64,000 nucleotides of DNA from Mangrovicoccus ximenensis. GTDB taxonomy: Bacteria > Pseudomonadota > Alphaproteobacteria > Rhodobacterales > Rhodobacteraceae. The stretch lies in the NCBI RefSeq assembly GCF_003056725.1, contig NZ_QBKZ01000017.1:154285-218284 (forward strand), in the 5' to 3' direction. This document shows positions 10,271-18,687 of this stretch, piece by piece. Within the stretch, counting starts at the first letter, position 1. Each line of letters starts with the position of its first letter. Made by a program: the position numbers and the translations under genes. Below the pieces are notes generated by a model. That model saw only the letters and a program-made list of their open reading frames with translations, made no database searches and had not been told where the DNA came from.

Positions 10271-10404
10271 GGGTGCTCTTGGAAATCGGTGCCGCCCAGG
10301 GACCCGATGTCGCGGCGCTGTGCCGTTCCTGCGGATTCGCCGACGCGTGCGTGCTGCCGGATCTCGACGGGCGCGACCGCGTCGTGGCAGCCCGCAAGGG
10401 CTGA
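10271..10404 (+). pseudogene. PrmC/HemK release-factor glutamine methyltransferase, 3' fragment
   Basis: Reading in the frame that ends with TGA at 10402-10404 gives RVLLEIGAAQGPDVAALC, then GFADACVLPDLDGRDRVVAARKG. This is the C-terminal end of PrmC (GxGQ.. then DLxGRDRVV), a methyltransferase acting on peptide release factors. Only about 45 residues remain and the methyltransferase core with NPPY is absent. It is fused directly to the aldehyde dehydrogenase fragment, one of many gene-to-gene joints in this window. Confidence 0.75.
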
Positions 10405-10587
10405 AACCGCGCTGCAACCCCTGATTATCTGCAATTTTCCGAAGATTTGTGCGATACACCGTGTTTTTGAGCTTGTTTCGCCCGCTGGACCGTGTTTAGA
10501 ACGTTCTGCAGAGTAGTGGTGCCCGACGGCACCCCTCAGCCCCAAGCCAAACAGCGTCAGAGACAGCGGCCGCCGAAGGCCGCGGAA

Positions 10588-11139
10588 TTACAGTTTGGCC
10601 AAGGAAAATTCGAACAAGGCTGGAACCCGCAGTACAATGAGATCTTCGAAGTCACGATCACGGTCGTCGGCAACGGCGCGGTCGACCACCGCGGTCCGGG
10701 CCGAGGCCCCGTCGGGCAGGTCGCGCATCACCACCGCCCGTTCCATGTCCTTGGCCACCGCCAGGACGGCGCCGCTTTCCGCCAGCCGGCGCAGGACGCG
10801 GAGATATTCTGCCTCGCGGCAGGCATCCTCGGTGAATTCTTGCTTGATGCTGGTCATCGCAGACATGATGGCGGGTTCCTCTCTTGCCTTGGTCCGGGCG
10901 ATCCGGGCGAAATGTTGCTGGCCGAGCCGGTCCAGCGCTTCGTCGATCAGCGGATCGTCGCGGCGGCTCTCGAAGCGGCGGACCTGTCTGGAAATGGTCG
11001 AAGCATGACAGCCGGCATGGCGCGCGATCTGACGGATGGACTGTCCGAGCTCGGTATGGGTCAGATAGTGAACAACGGCGTCGGGCAGCCCCCTGGCCGA
11101 GGGCTCTCCGGCGATGTTCGGCAGCGCGGTCATCCGCAC
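10588..11139 (-). pseudogene. DUF6456-type helix-turn-helix regulator, 3'-truncated
   Basis: A 183-residue reverse-strand protein. Residues about 15-60 form a helix-turn-helix (SIRQIARHAGCHASTISRQVRRFE), followed by RRDDPLIDEALDRLG, and then LRRLAESGAVLAVAKDMERAVVMRDLP and RTAVVDRAVA. These blocks are typical of the Rhodobacterales HTH/DUF6456 proteins. Such proteins are usually roughly twice this length. After VDRAVAD (about 10685) the sequence changes character and ends at FEFSLAKL, so the C-terminal DUF6456 domain is probably replaced by unrelated DNA. The start lies 230 bases from the divergent DUF6477 fragment. Confidence 0.65.
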
Positions 11140-11369
11140 GGTCTCCTCCTTTCTGCGGTGCCGCTCGTTAATTTCTTGGCACCGGGCTTAATACAATTTC
11201 AACCTTCAGTTGAGGCAGTTAGAAGACAGTTAAAATTGTAAATGCTCTTAGGTATTGTTTCTAAAGCCTAAACCTTTTCGACATCACCGCGCGCCCGTTC
11301 CGCGCTCGCGCAACACCCGGACAACCTGCGCAAGTTTCCTGTGGACAAACTTGTGGAAGGACCCCGGCT
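11140..11369. promoter_or_regulatory. AT-rich divergent intergenic region
   Basis: This gap lies between the divergent HTH/DUF6456 gene and the DUF6477 fragment. It is markedly AT-rich at 11165-11275 (for example TTAAAATTGTAAATG), unlike the surrounding GC-rich coding DNA, as expected for a promoter region. I cannot assign individual boxes. Confidence 0.4.
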
Positions 11370-11505
11370 ATGAACGACGTCATGTCCCTGCTCGAAACCC
11401 TGCACCGGCCGCGCCTCTTGATGGAGGCCGCCCGCCACGGCGCGGCGCTCTACCGGCGCGACACCCAGCTGCGCCGCATCCTCGGCGACCCCGCCCTCTG
11501 GGCGG
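11370..11505 (+). pseudogene. DUF6477-like small protein, 5' fragment
   Basis: From the ATG at 11370 the protein MNDVMSLLETLHRPRLL, then MEAARHGAALYRRDTQLRRIL is the characteristic start of a small Rhodobacterales protein of the DUF6477 type. After about 45 residues (near 11505) the reading passes into the 3' part of etfD in another frame, so the gene is truncated. Its function is unknown. A purine-rich site (GGAAGGACC) precedes the start. Confidence 0.6.
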
Positions 11506-11944
11506 CATGGACATGTGGACCAACACCTGGGGGTTCTCGCTGCTGGGCACGATCGGCCATGGCAAGTCGGACGCGGCCGCGACCGGCAAGGCAGCGGATC
11601 ACAAGGTCATCGAGTATCCCAAGCCCGATGGCGTGCTCAGCTTCGACCGGCTGACAAACGTGAGCTTCTCCTTCACCAACCACGAGGAGAGCCAGCCGGC
11701 GCACCTGAAGCTGGCCGATCCGTCGATCCCGGTGAAGGTGAACCTTCCGGTCTATGGCGGTCCCTCGGCGCGCTACTGCCCGGCGGGCGTCTACGAGTTC
11801 ATCGGCGAGGGGGCGGACACGAAGTTCCAGGTGAACTTCCAGAACTGCGTCCACTGCAAGACCTGCGATATCAAGGACCCGAGCCAGAACATCACCTGGA
11901 CCACCCCCCAGGGCGGCGACGGCCCGAACTATCCAAACATGTGA
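11505..11944 (+). pseudogene. Electron transfer flavoprotein-ubiquinone oxidoreductase, 3' fragment
   Basis: The frame ending TGA at 11942-11944 encodes the C-terminal 145 residues of ETF-QO: MDMWTNTWGFSLLGTIGHGK, LSFDRLTNVSFSFTNHEE, and the 4Fe-4S ligands YCPAGVYEF and NCVHCKTCDIKDPSQNI, ending PNYPNM. The FAD and ubiquinone domains are absent. The protein would normally pass electrons from ETF to ubiquinone at the inner membrane. A fragment fused out of frame to the DUF6477 start cannot work. A full copy must exist elsewhere if the organism uses this pathway. Confidence 0.85.
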
Positions 11945-12554
11945 GCGAAACTATTTCGTTTTCATAATATCGATTACAGCATGAGCGTCGGTGTAGGGGG
12001 GGAGTTCTATCCCGCCTTGCGACACCGTTGGCATCGATACCACAAGGTGGCCAGCTTTGCCACCAGCAAGGATGCATCCCCCTTTCCTGCCGGTCGCCGG
12101 GCCCCTCCTGTCCGGCGGAAGAGCGCAGTTTCCGGCCGTTCGCAGACAGGTGCTGCCAAGCCATGGCGCGCGCCGCCGCCCCCCCAGTCCGGTCATTCAA
12201 AATCCAGCGCCGCCGCGCTGCGGCTTCCCCTGGAGCGGTCACTCGGCCCGGCCCGCAGCATTCCCGGCGCGCTGGCCGACGGAGGTGCGCACAGAACGGC
12301 CGCTCGCGAGGGCGCCGCCAACTGGTAGGATCGGCCCTTTACTGTCATCCATGGCTACCGGCAGCGCTGCGCTGCGACTTCACTGAAGCGGTCGTTCGAG
12401 CCTCGGCGCAGCATTTCCGACGATCCGAGGCCGGCAGTGCGGGACGAGGCGGACACGCGGAACTGATCCAACTCCGATGATATGTCGCCCAGTTCTCTGG
12501 CTTGCTATTGGCGCGCATCTGCGAATGAGATGCATTATAATATATTGATATTAT
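11945..12554. other. About 610 bases with no recognisable gene
   Basis: Short open frames occur on both strands but none has a recognisable family, and their composition is proline/arginine-rich as expected for out-of-frame GC-rich DNA. The last 60 bases are AT-rich and lead into the mntP promoter. I see no tRNA or terminator with a T-run here. Confidence 0.5.
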
Positions 12555-12583
12555 TTGACTTTTATGAGGAGATGCCCCATATG
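12555..12583 (+). promoter_or_regulatory. Probable sigma-70-type promoter of the mntP riboswitch transcript
   Basis: TTGACT (12555-12560) and CATATG (12578-12583) are separated by exactly 17 bases and lie about 5-8 bases before the riboswitch 5' stem at 12588. Position and spacing support a promoter whose transcript starts at the riboswitch. An AT-rich tract (TTATAATATATTGATATTA) precedes it. Confidence 0.55.
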
Positions 12584-12587
12584 CGAA

Positions 12588-12740
12588 GGCATCGGGGAGT
12601 AGCGACCGCTTTCGCGGCGGGGGCACGTCAACATACTCGCGGGAAAGCCGCGTGGCGTGTCCGACCCAACGGGTTTTGCAAGACCGTGGCGAAGTGGCTC
12701 TGCGGGCGGAGTCCATACATCGCCCGGCACAGCCCCGAGG
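12588..12740 (+). ncRNA. yybP-ykoY manganese riboswitch upstream of mntP
   Basis: The leader carries the two hallmark segments of the yybP-ykoY class: GGGGAGTAGC at 12594-12603 and GTCAACATACTCG at 12627-12639, which form the Mn2+-binding docked loops. The 5' CGGGG (12593-12597) can pair with CCCCG at 12733-12737 as stem P1. The ribosome site GAGG (12737-12740) abuts and partly overlaps the 3' strand of P1, so ligand-dependent structure could control access to it. The switch precedes mntP, the classical target: Mn2+ binding increases expression of the exporter. Confidence 0.88.
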
Positions 12741-12749
12741 AAACCATCC

Positions 12750-13310
12750 ATGTCTCCACTTTCCATTGGCGTGCTCGCCATCTCGATGTCGATTGACGCA
12801 TTCGTCGCCTCCGTCGGCAAAGGCACGACGGAGGACAGTCCCGGCCTCGCGATGACCTTGCGCACTGGGGCGATCTTCGGCGTGATCGAGGCCATCACCC
12901 CTTTGCTGGGGTGGCTGGCCGGCGTCGCGGCCTCGCAGTATGTCGCCGAGGTCGATCATTGGATCGCATTTGCATTGCTGGCGGGGGTGGGTAGTCACAT
13001 GACGCTTCAGGCCTGGACACGCGCCGAGGATGAACCTCGCGCCACCTCACTCTGGGCTACGGTCTTCACAGCAATCGGCACCTCGATCGATGCTATGGCG
13101 GTAGGGGTCTCTCTTGCCTTATTGCAGGTGAATATCTTGGTCATCGCCATGGCGATCGGCGCGACGACTATGCTGATGAGTTCGGTCGGCCTAATCGTCG
13201 GCCGCTACGTCGGCGGCCGCTTCGGTCGGATCGCAGAGACCCTTGGAGGGGTTGCCCTGCTCACCATTGGTACCATGATCCTCTTGGAACATCTCAGCGC
13301 AGCGGCGTAG
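12750..13310 (+). CDS. mntP: Manganese efflux pump MntP
   Basis: A 186-residue membrane protein (ATG 12750) with six predicted helices in two related halves. The paired motifs [14 protein letters not shown] (N half) and [15 protein letters not shown] (C half), each with an essential aspartate, identify MntP. It exports Mn2+ across the inner membrane. A longer in-frame start at 12657 would lie inside the riboswitch and is rejected. Expression is very likely controlled by the yybP-ykoY element immediately upstream. Intact and of normal length. Confidence 0.93.
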   Translation: MSPLSIGVLAISMSIDAFVASVGKGTTEDSPGLAMTLRTGAIFGVIEAITPLLGWLAGVAASQYVAEVDHWIAFALLAGVGSHMTLQAWTRAEDEPRATSLWATVFTAIGTSIDAMAVGVSLALLQVNILVIAMAIGATTMLMSSVGLIVGRYVGGRFGRIAETLGGVALLTIGTMILLEHLSAAA

Positions 13311-13492
13311 CCATCTGTTGCAGCCTCGATTGCCCGGTGGCTTATGGCGTGAGGGTTCTGGAAGGGCTCGGTGCGGAAGTGCGGCGCTGCGGCGTCGGGC
13401 CACCAGCATACGGACGCACCAGTTTTCAACTGCGGAGGCATGAACGCCCGAAGTACAATTCGGACTCTGACTACCCTCCCCAAGAAATCAAT

Positions 13493-14536
13493 TCATAGAA
13501 GGCGCGAGAACGCCGCATTCAGATTGGCATCGTGAGCCTTAGCGGATGCGGCACCGGGTACCATATCGAACCCATGCGGCGCACCAGCGTAGATGTGCAG
13601 TTCGCAGGGCACACGTTCACGGACCATCCGCAGGACATATTCGGTATCTTCTTCAAGAAAGAGATCCAGATCACCGACGGCCACGAAGGCTGCAGGAAGA
13701 CCAGCCGTCGAAGGAACATGGGAAGGCGAGAACTGACCGATGCGACTGTCGTCCAATTTGTAGTCGCCACGCAGCGCGTCCCAGCCAAAACGGGTGTTGG
13801 CTCGGGTCCAGACAAATTCTCCAGTGGTCAGGTTGTTGACAGGCGCTGCCGTCGTTCCGGTGCGATAGTCGAGCATCGGGTAGATGAGGAACTGCGCCTT
13901 CACAGGCACTTCACCTCGGTCACGGGCGAGGATCGCCAATGCAGCAGCCAGGCCCCCGCCTGCAGACTGGCCCATCACCGAAATGTGCGCAGGGTCAATG
14001 CCGAGTACGGCAGCATTATCATGGAGGTATCTCAAGACGGCATAGCAATCCTCCACCGGGCCGGGGAATGGAGCTTCCGGGGCCAGTCGATATTCTGCAT
14101 TGGCCACAAGCGCGCCGGTTCGCTGCGCGAAGTCATAGCACAACGCGTCAAAGCTTTGCGCCTGATTGAGTATCATGCCGCCGCCGTGAATGAAGAGAAT
14201 GCAGGGCATCGAGCCCTCCGGGGTCAATTCGGGCCGAAGGAGTCGAAAGCTCGCGGGACTGCCGGGCACATCCACGATCTCGACCTTGTCCGGCATGGCT
14301 CTTGCGGCACCAGTGGCATTCACCACCGCGCGCACTTGCGGCAATGTTTCGGCGGTGATGTCGAACGGGCTGACATCTGCCAGCATGCGCAAATCCGGGT
14401 GAACCAGAACATAGGTGGATTGAACGACGTCCACTGCAGGGCCCGCGGGGCTGAACTCTGCATGGACGCGAGGAGGAACTGCCGTTCCGAGCGCCGCGAC
14501 AGCAGAGGCTGCCAGAAAGCCGCGTCTTGTGGTCAT
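13493..14536 (-). CDS. Tat-exported alpha/beta hydrolase (esterase/lipase, HSL-like)
   Basis: A 347-residue protein starting at the ATG at 14536, preceded by GGGAGGCTCGCC. The N-terminus MTTRRGFLAASAVAA is a twin-arginine signal. The oxyanion-hole motif HGGG (FIHGGGMIL), the nucleophile elbow GQSAGG, the PxFVAVGDLD aspartate region and the terminal histidine in APHGFDMV match the hormone-sensitive-lipase-like alpha/beta hydrolase-3 family. The substrate is unknown; short-chain esters or a carbamate are typical. GC content is slightly lower than the neighbours. It stands alone between mntP and an untranslated stretch. Confidence 0.85.
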   Translation of the reverse strand: MTTRRGFLAASAVAALGTAVPPRVHAEFSPAGPAVDVVQSTYVLVHPDLRMLADVSPFDITAETLPQVRAVVNATGAARAMPDKVEIVDVPGSPASFRLLRPELTPEGSMPCILFIHGGGMILNQAQSFDALCYDFAQRTGALVANAEYRLAPEAPFPGPVEDCYAVLRYLHDNAAVLGIDPAHISVMGQSAGGGLAAALAILARDRGEVPVKAQFLIYPMLDYRTGTTAAPVNNLTTGEFVWTRANTRFGWDALRGDYKLDDSRIGQFSPSHVPSTAGLPAAFVAVGDLDLFLEEDTEYVLRMVRERVPCELHIYAGAPHGFDMVPGAASAKAHDANLNAAFSRLL

Positions 14537-15268
14537 GGCGAGCCTCCCTTCGTGGCGGTCCCTCGACAATCGAGGCCTCGCCCAGCGGCTATACGGTGAG
14601 CCCGCGTATTCACTTGGGCATTGATTCAGATCAATCCGCACGACGGCGGTAAAACGAAGGGAAATTCACGTTTGAGGGCGGCCATGCCCGGCATCGGATT
14701 GCCTTCGAGTTCCATCCGTGGCGCGCTCGGTTGGGCCTTTCTAACGACCTCTGGCATCTGCGAGCGCCGCAGCAGCTTCGCGAGCGTCCGCTTTTGCGAA
14801 CCTTCCCACGGAATTTCGCAGTTACAGTGGAGTTGTCGCTGCGCATAGCACGAATGTCGTGCAAGGGGCTCTCACCGGCCGAGCCGTGGTACGGAAATCT
14901 GGCCTGGGGCCGGTAATCCATGTGCCATCACCATGGCAGGCTGTGGGGCGGGCACTTGCGGCACAGTGGCAGAGCACAGTGAATCTGGAGCGGCTGAGCC
15001 GCGCGGCCTGATCAAGCCGCGTCACCCAGATTCAGCCATAGCTCGAGCGGCAGCCGCTAACGCGCTAGAAAATTCATCAGCGCCGATCGGGCCCCGCCCC
15101 GCGGCCAAGTCTAGTCACCTTGCGCAAAGCCCAATAGGGGCGAAGCATGCAGTTCCTCGCCGGTGGCGCACAGGTTTTGCCAAGCCGGGGGTCGCGTAGT
15201 CCGTATGGACCTGTGGCCCGCCAACCTCTAGCTTCGACGCAAGGCTGGTCGGAAGATTGGAGGCGACG
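14537..15268. other. About 730 bases without a recognisable gene
   Basis: Between the hydrolase and the orphan nuclease no open frame resembles a known family. The stretch includes short self-complementary segments (CCATGGTGATGGCACATGG-like around 14918-14936) but no T-run terminator. The part nearest 15240-15268 supplies the ribosome site of the nuclease gene. Confidence 0.45.
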
Positions 15269-15817
15269 GTGTCAGCATCTAAGGAGACCGGGAACCGGTC
15301 GGAAGCGTTTGTGCGTGATGATCTTTTCCAACAAGGCTACACTGAGATTTTTACGATCTTCAATAACAGCGGATGGGGAACCGACATCATCGCATTCAAG
15401 GGGCGGGACGGCTGCGACGGTATTCTTGTGATCGAGGTGAAGACGGGGAGCGGACGCCTGAGCAAGGCGCAGAAGGCGGCCGGGCCCAAGAAGCACACCT
15501 TCACGCACATGAGCGGCGGCACTTCCGAGGCTAAAGTCCAAGGGCGATACCGCATTATCAGGTTCACGCCGCAAAACCGCAGCCAAGGGTCCGAGTTGCG
15601 CAATGCCGCACTTGCCCACTTTGCAAGATGCATCCAGAACGCCACTGGCGAGCTGACCCAGGAAGAGATCGACAGGCTCATCAGCATGCGTGACACCAGC
15701 GGCGCCGATGCACTTGGCCAGATACCGGGGATCGGAGGCCGAACGTGCCGGATCTCCTACAGCAAGGCCAACGTCTATGGTCCCCGAAATATCAAGTATT
15801 CGCCATGGGAGCCTTAG
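15269..15817 (+). CDS. Orphan PD-(D/E)XK nuclease resembling polymorphic-toxin C-terminal domains
   Basis: A GTG start at 15269 with GGAGG six bases upstream gives 182 residues (a TTG at 15257 is a weaker alternative). The segment NRSEAFVRDDLFQQGY followed by IFNNSGWGTDIIAF and ILVIEVKTGSG shows the GxD...ExK pattern of the PD-(D/E)XK nuclease fold, with D in GTD and E-x-K in EVK. The same layout occurs in CdiA/Rhs-type toxin tips and some restriction-like enzymes. There is no delivery-protein N-terminus, no signal peptide and no obvious immunity gene; the next item is a convergent PIN-domain remnant. It could be a displaced toxin tip or a small housekeeping nuclease. Activity is inferred from the motif only. 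Confidence 0.6.
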   Translation: MSASKETGNRSEAFVRDDLFQQGYTEIFTIFNNSGWGTDIIAFKGRDGCDGILVIEVKTGSGRLSKAQKAAGPKKHTFTHMSGGTSEAKVQGRYRIIRFTPQNRSQGSELRNAALAHFARCIQNATGELTQEEIDRLISMRDTSGADALGQIPGIGGRTCRISYSKANVYGPRNIKYSPWEP

Positions 15818-15825
15818 GGCTGCAA

Positions 15826-16010
15826 TCAAAATTCCATGGATTTCTGCGGGTCTTCGGGCGGCTGTTTCAAGTCAATCGTCCGGTAGACGGGCAACTTGGC
15901 CTGCTTGGCGTAGCGGAAAATGTCATTGTCGTCGGAGTAGATGGCGCTGGCGCGCTCTGCCACAGCGATCGCAATAATTTGCGCTTCGAGGGCGAAGCCC
16001 CATATTTTAT
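15826..16010 (-). pseudogene. PIN-domain protein, C-terminal remnant
   Basis: Read on the reverse strand to the TGA at 15826-15828, the sequence gives LEAQIIAIAVAERASAIYSD, then DNDIFRYAKQAKLPVYRTIDL. This matches the C-terminal half of PIN-domain RNases, including the conserved acidic DD(N)D. An in-frame stop (about 16022) and loss of the N-terminal acidic residues show it is only a remnant. PIN proteins are commonly the toxin of VapBC pairs; no antitoxin is visible. Confidence 0.6.
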
Positions 16011-16201
16011 TGGGAAACTATCGCTAGACGGCCGATCAACGGAAATGAATACCGGTATCTTGATCGCGGCGGAGATAGCGCGCAGATTGCGCGACAGACT
16101 GAGCCCGGAGACATCCATCCCGGAATGCCTGCCTCGGTGCCCCCGAGGATGGCCCGCCAAGCCCAGCAAGCCCGAATACCGGTAATCTGGGAGCAATCAG
16201 G

Positions 16202-16432
16202 ATAATCGCGCCGGGCTATGTCGCGACGCAGAAGGTGATCGACTGGTGGAACGCCGCGCCGGACCCGGCGGCGGCGCGGGCCGAGACCATGGCGCTGCAT
16301 CCCGGCGGACGGATCGCCGATCCCGAAGAGATCGCGAATGCTGCAGTCTTCATGGTCTCGGACGAGTGCCGTTTCATGACCGCCGCCTGCCTGACGATCG
16401 ACGGCGGGCTGAGCGTGCGCCAGCATGGCTAG
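16202..16432 (+). pseudogene. Short-chain dehydrogenase, 3' fragment
   Basis: The frame ending TAG at 16430-16432 reads IIAPGYVATQKVIDWWNAAP, then HPGGRIADPEEIANAAVFMV and LTIDGGLSVRQHG, which is the C-terminal quarter of a classical SDR. The Rossmann nucleotide-binding part and YxxxK catalytic motif are missing. It begins abruptly at about 16200, another gene-internal joint. Confidence 0.75.
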
Positions 16433-16706
16433 GCGGCCCCGGCCGTCATGACGCATGAGATGACTGCCTGCGCGGCGGAAAGCGCCGGATCGCGCCGCAG
16501 GTGAAGTCAGGCAAGGTGCGTCACCTGCGCCGCCCGCTGGACGTCCCTACAACAATCGGCAAGCCAGCGGGCCGAAAGCGGGACCTGCGAAACCTGGTGC
16601 CGAGGTTCCGCTGCCCGTTTCGGTAAATTCAGCAGCCAGGTTCGGCGGCAACTCCCGAACATTGCACAGTGCTCGCGCGCTCGCGCTGCATTTTCCGGAC
16701 TCGACA
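16433..16706. other. No gene; spacer before doxX
   Basis: This 270-base stretch contains no convincing open frame. It is GC-rich until about 16690 and then passes into the AT-rich promoter region of doxX-tetR. Confidence 0.4.
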
Positions 16707-16728
16707 GTCTGTAAAATATATACCAGAC
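16707..16728. promoter_or_regulatory. Probable TetR operator upstream of doxX
   Basis: GTCTG (16707-16711) and CAGAC (16724-16728) form an inverted repeat around the AT-rich centre TAAAATATATAC, 31 bases before the doxX start. Size (22 bp), symmetry and the downstream tetR gene suggest autoregulation by that repressor. The AT-rich centre could also hold the -10 box. Inferred only. Confidence 0.5.
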
Positions 16729-16758
16729 CTGAGAGTACGGTAAATAATCGAGAGCGAA

Positions 16759-17163
16759 ATGGAACAGTTACTCCTTCCCGTCCTGACCCATCCTCATGCG
16801 ATCATGTTCATGAAGGCGGTCCTCACATCGTTCTTCTGGCTCGCGGGGCTCTTCGGCGTCTTCAACTTCCGGGCCGTCGTCCAGGAGATGATCGATGCCG
16901 GGCTTCCGCGACCCGCGCTCTTCGCGGCCGCGACCATCCTGTGCCAGCTCGGCGGTGCCACCCTCCTGATCACCGATATCGGCGACCTGGCCTGGCTCGG
17001 CGCGGGCGCGCTCGGCGTGTTCACCCTTCTGTGCATCCCGATTGGCCACCCGTTCTGGAAATTCGACGGCCAGAAGGCGATGCACGAGTTTCAGATTGCG
17101 TTGGAGCACGTTGCCGTGGTTGGTGGCCTGATGATCGCCGCCGCGGTCTCCATGATCTACTGA
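16759..17163 (+). CDS. DoxX-family membrane protein
   Basis: A 134-residue protein with four predicted transmembrane helices. Features of DoxX proteins include FFWLAGLFGVFNF near the N-terminus and LGVFTLLCIPIGHPFW in the third helix. DoxX proteins are small quinone-related or respiratory-accessory membrane proteins; the exact role here is unknown. It is followed 17 bases later by a TetR regulator and shares the probable palindromic operator upstream, so the two genes likely form an autoregulated pair. ATG 16759 is preceded by GAGAGCGAA. Confidence 0.82.
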   Translation: MEQLLLPVLTHPHAIMFMKAVLTSFFWLAGLFGVFNFRAVVQEMIDAGLPRPALFAAATILCQLGGATLLITDIGDLAWLGAGALGVFTLLCIPIGHPFWKFDGQKAMHEFQIALEHVAVVGGLMIAAAVSMIY

Positions 17164-17180
17164 GAGCTGACCGGGGGCTC

Positions 17181-17825
17181 ATGACAGAACCGAAACGGCC
17201 GCGCGGGCGCCCCAAGGACAGAGCCAAGCTGGCTGCCTTGCTGGATGCAGCAAGGCAGCTGCTGCTGACCAAGGGGCCCGATGTCACCATAGACGAGATC
17301 GCGGCGGCCGCGGGAGTTTCCAGGAGCACGGTCTACGCGAATTTCGCGGGGAAGGACGATCTTGTCGAGGCCGTGATCCGCAGCGAGGCGGACCGGACGA
17401 TCACGGAGGACGGCTTCGCCTCCCTCGTGCGCGGAACCGTGGGCAAGGCAACCCTCGTGGAGTTCGGGCTCCGCTATGTCGGCTTCGTCAACAGCCATGA
17501 CCTGATCGGCTGGGACCGGGTCATCGCCTCGCTCGAGGCCGTCCGCCCCGACCTGCCGGGCCGGTTCTTCGAACTCGGGCCCGGCCGCGGGCAGCGGCTG
17601 TTGGAACGGCTGCTGGACAAGGCGGCGGCCGACGGACTCATCGCGGCGCCATCCATCGCCGTTGCTGCGGATCAGCTCACGGGGCTCTGGCTCGGCTTCT
17701 CCAATCTCGAGGTCAAGCTCGGCGTGCGTCCGCCGCTCTCGGACGCCGAAATCGTCGAGCGGGTGACGGCCGGGGTCGAGATATTCCTGCGGTACTACGG
17801 AGAAACTGGGGTCCAACTGGCGTGA
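17181..17825 (+). CDS. TetR/AcrR-family transcriptional regulator
   Basis: A 214-residue regulator. The N-terminal arm RPRGRPKDRAK is followed by a TetR DNA-binding domain (DVTIDEIAAAAGVSRSTVYA then NFAGKDDLVEAVI, residues about 30-75). The C-terminal ligand domain contains LTGLWLGFSNLEVKLG, like the AefR-type C-terminal domain. It probably represses the doxX-tetR pair through the inverted repeat at 16707-16728. The ATG at 17181 follows the doxX stop by 17 bases. Intact. Confidence 0.87.
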   Translation: MTEPKRPRGRPKDRAKLAALLDAARQLLLTKGPDVTIDEIAAAAGVSRSTVYANFAGKDDLVEAVIRSEADRTITEDGFASLVRGTVGKATLVEFGLRYVGFVNSHDLIGWDRVIASLEAVRPDLPGRFFELGPGRGQRLLERLLDKAAADGLIAAPSIAVAADQLTGLWLGFSNLEVKLGVRPPLSDAEIVERVTAGVEIFLRYYGETGVQLA

Positions 17826-18032
17826 ATTCGAATTTCCGGAAGAGCACCGCAAGGTTCATGATCGGGGCTTGCGGAACGTGTCGACTCTGGTGAGAGCACT
17901 TGGTGCCGGACGGCGGTCGGCTCAGTCTCCAAATAGATGCGTGTGACACCCCTCATTGGAAATCATCGAAACGGTAATTTTCCTCCATGTACGCTCCGGG
18001 TAGTGCACCTCTTTTTCAATATGGTTTAGGAT

Positions 18033-18065
18033 GGGATCACGCATCAAACTCTGGCGCGTGATCCC
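18033..18065 (-). terminator. Hairpin terminator downstream of the nitroreductase gene
   Basis: GGGATCACGC (18033-18042) and GCGTGATCCC (18056-18065) form a perfect 10-bp stem with a 13-base loop, 20 bases after the stop codon of the reverse-strand nitroreductase. On the reverse strand the stem is followed by a weakly T-rich stretch, so intrinsic termination is plausible. Confidence 0.6.
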
Positions 18066-18084
18066 GTTGGTCAGAGACGCTTGA

Positions 18085-18687
18085 CTATTTTCCGAGGGTC
18101 ACAAATCGCTTTTCATCTTGCATGAAGGTTTTGGCTTCGATTTCGCTTTCATTCGATCCAAATGGCATTTGAGCGATCAGCTTCCAGCTCGCGGGAACAT
18201 TGAATGCGTCAGAAAGTGCGGCGTCGGCGATCGGGCTATAGTGCTGCAGGCTTGCGCCAATACCTTCTTCAGAAAGGACGGTCCAGACTGCGAGCTGCGC
18301 CATGCCTGCCGAATGATTCGAGAATCCAGGGAATGCATCTGCATAGAGAGGAAACTGTTCCTGCAGGGCTTTGATTGTATCCTCATCCTCGTAAAACAGG
18401 ATGGTTCCCGCGCCGGCCGCAAAGCCTTTCATTTTATCGGCAGTGGGCGCGAAAATGTCCGAAGGAACAATTTTCCGGAGCTCATCACCTATCAGCTCCC
18501 AGACTTTTTTGCTTTCTGAGCCGAAGAGAATTACAGCGCGAGAGCTTTGAGAATTGAAGGACGAAGGGGATTGTCGAATCGCTTCTTTGATCAAACTTTC
18601 CACTTTGTCCTCGGAGAGAGGGAGTTGCTTTCCAAGCGCATATTGCGTTCTGCGATTAGAAAGGAGATCGAGAGTTTTGTTCGACAT
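18085..18687 (-). CDS. Nitroreductase-family protein (Frm2/Hbn1-like)
   Basis: A 200-residue flavin-dependent oxidoreductase starting at MSNKTLDLLSNRRTQYALG (ATG 18687). The RRTxYxL start, the SPSSFNSQSSRAVIL FMN-binding segment and the GASLQHYSPI region match the small nitroreductases related to yeast Frm2/Hbn1, which reduce nitro compounds or handle fatty-acid and oxidative stress. Base composition is much lower in GC than the flanking DNA, with frequent A/T-ending codons, suggesting recent acquisition. A longer frame extends to 18765 but starts in AT-rich leader and lacks family similarity. The LysR gene upstream may regulate it. Confidence 0.85.
   Translation of the reverse strand: MSNKTLDLLSNRRTQYALGKQLPLSEDKVESLIKEAIRQSPSSFNSQSSRAVILFGSESKKVWELIGDELRKIVPSDIFAPTADKMKGFAAGAGTILFYEDEDTIKALQEQFPLYADAFPGFSNHSAGMAQLAVWTVLSEEGIGASLQHYSPIADAALSDAFNVPASWKLIAQMPFGSNESEIEAKTFMQDEKRFVTLGK

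Noticed and set aside
11945..12480. An 81-codon reverse frame (ATG at 12196) ending near 11951
   Set aside because: No family recognised, no ribosome site, and composition like the neighbouring non-coding frames.
12657..12749. Longer start of mntP at 12657
   Set aside because: The extension lies within the riboswitch; the ATG at 12750 fits the family length and ribosome site.
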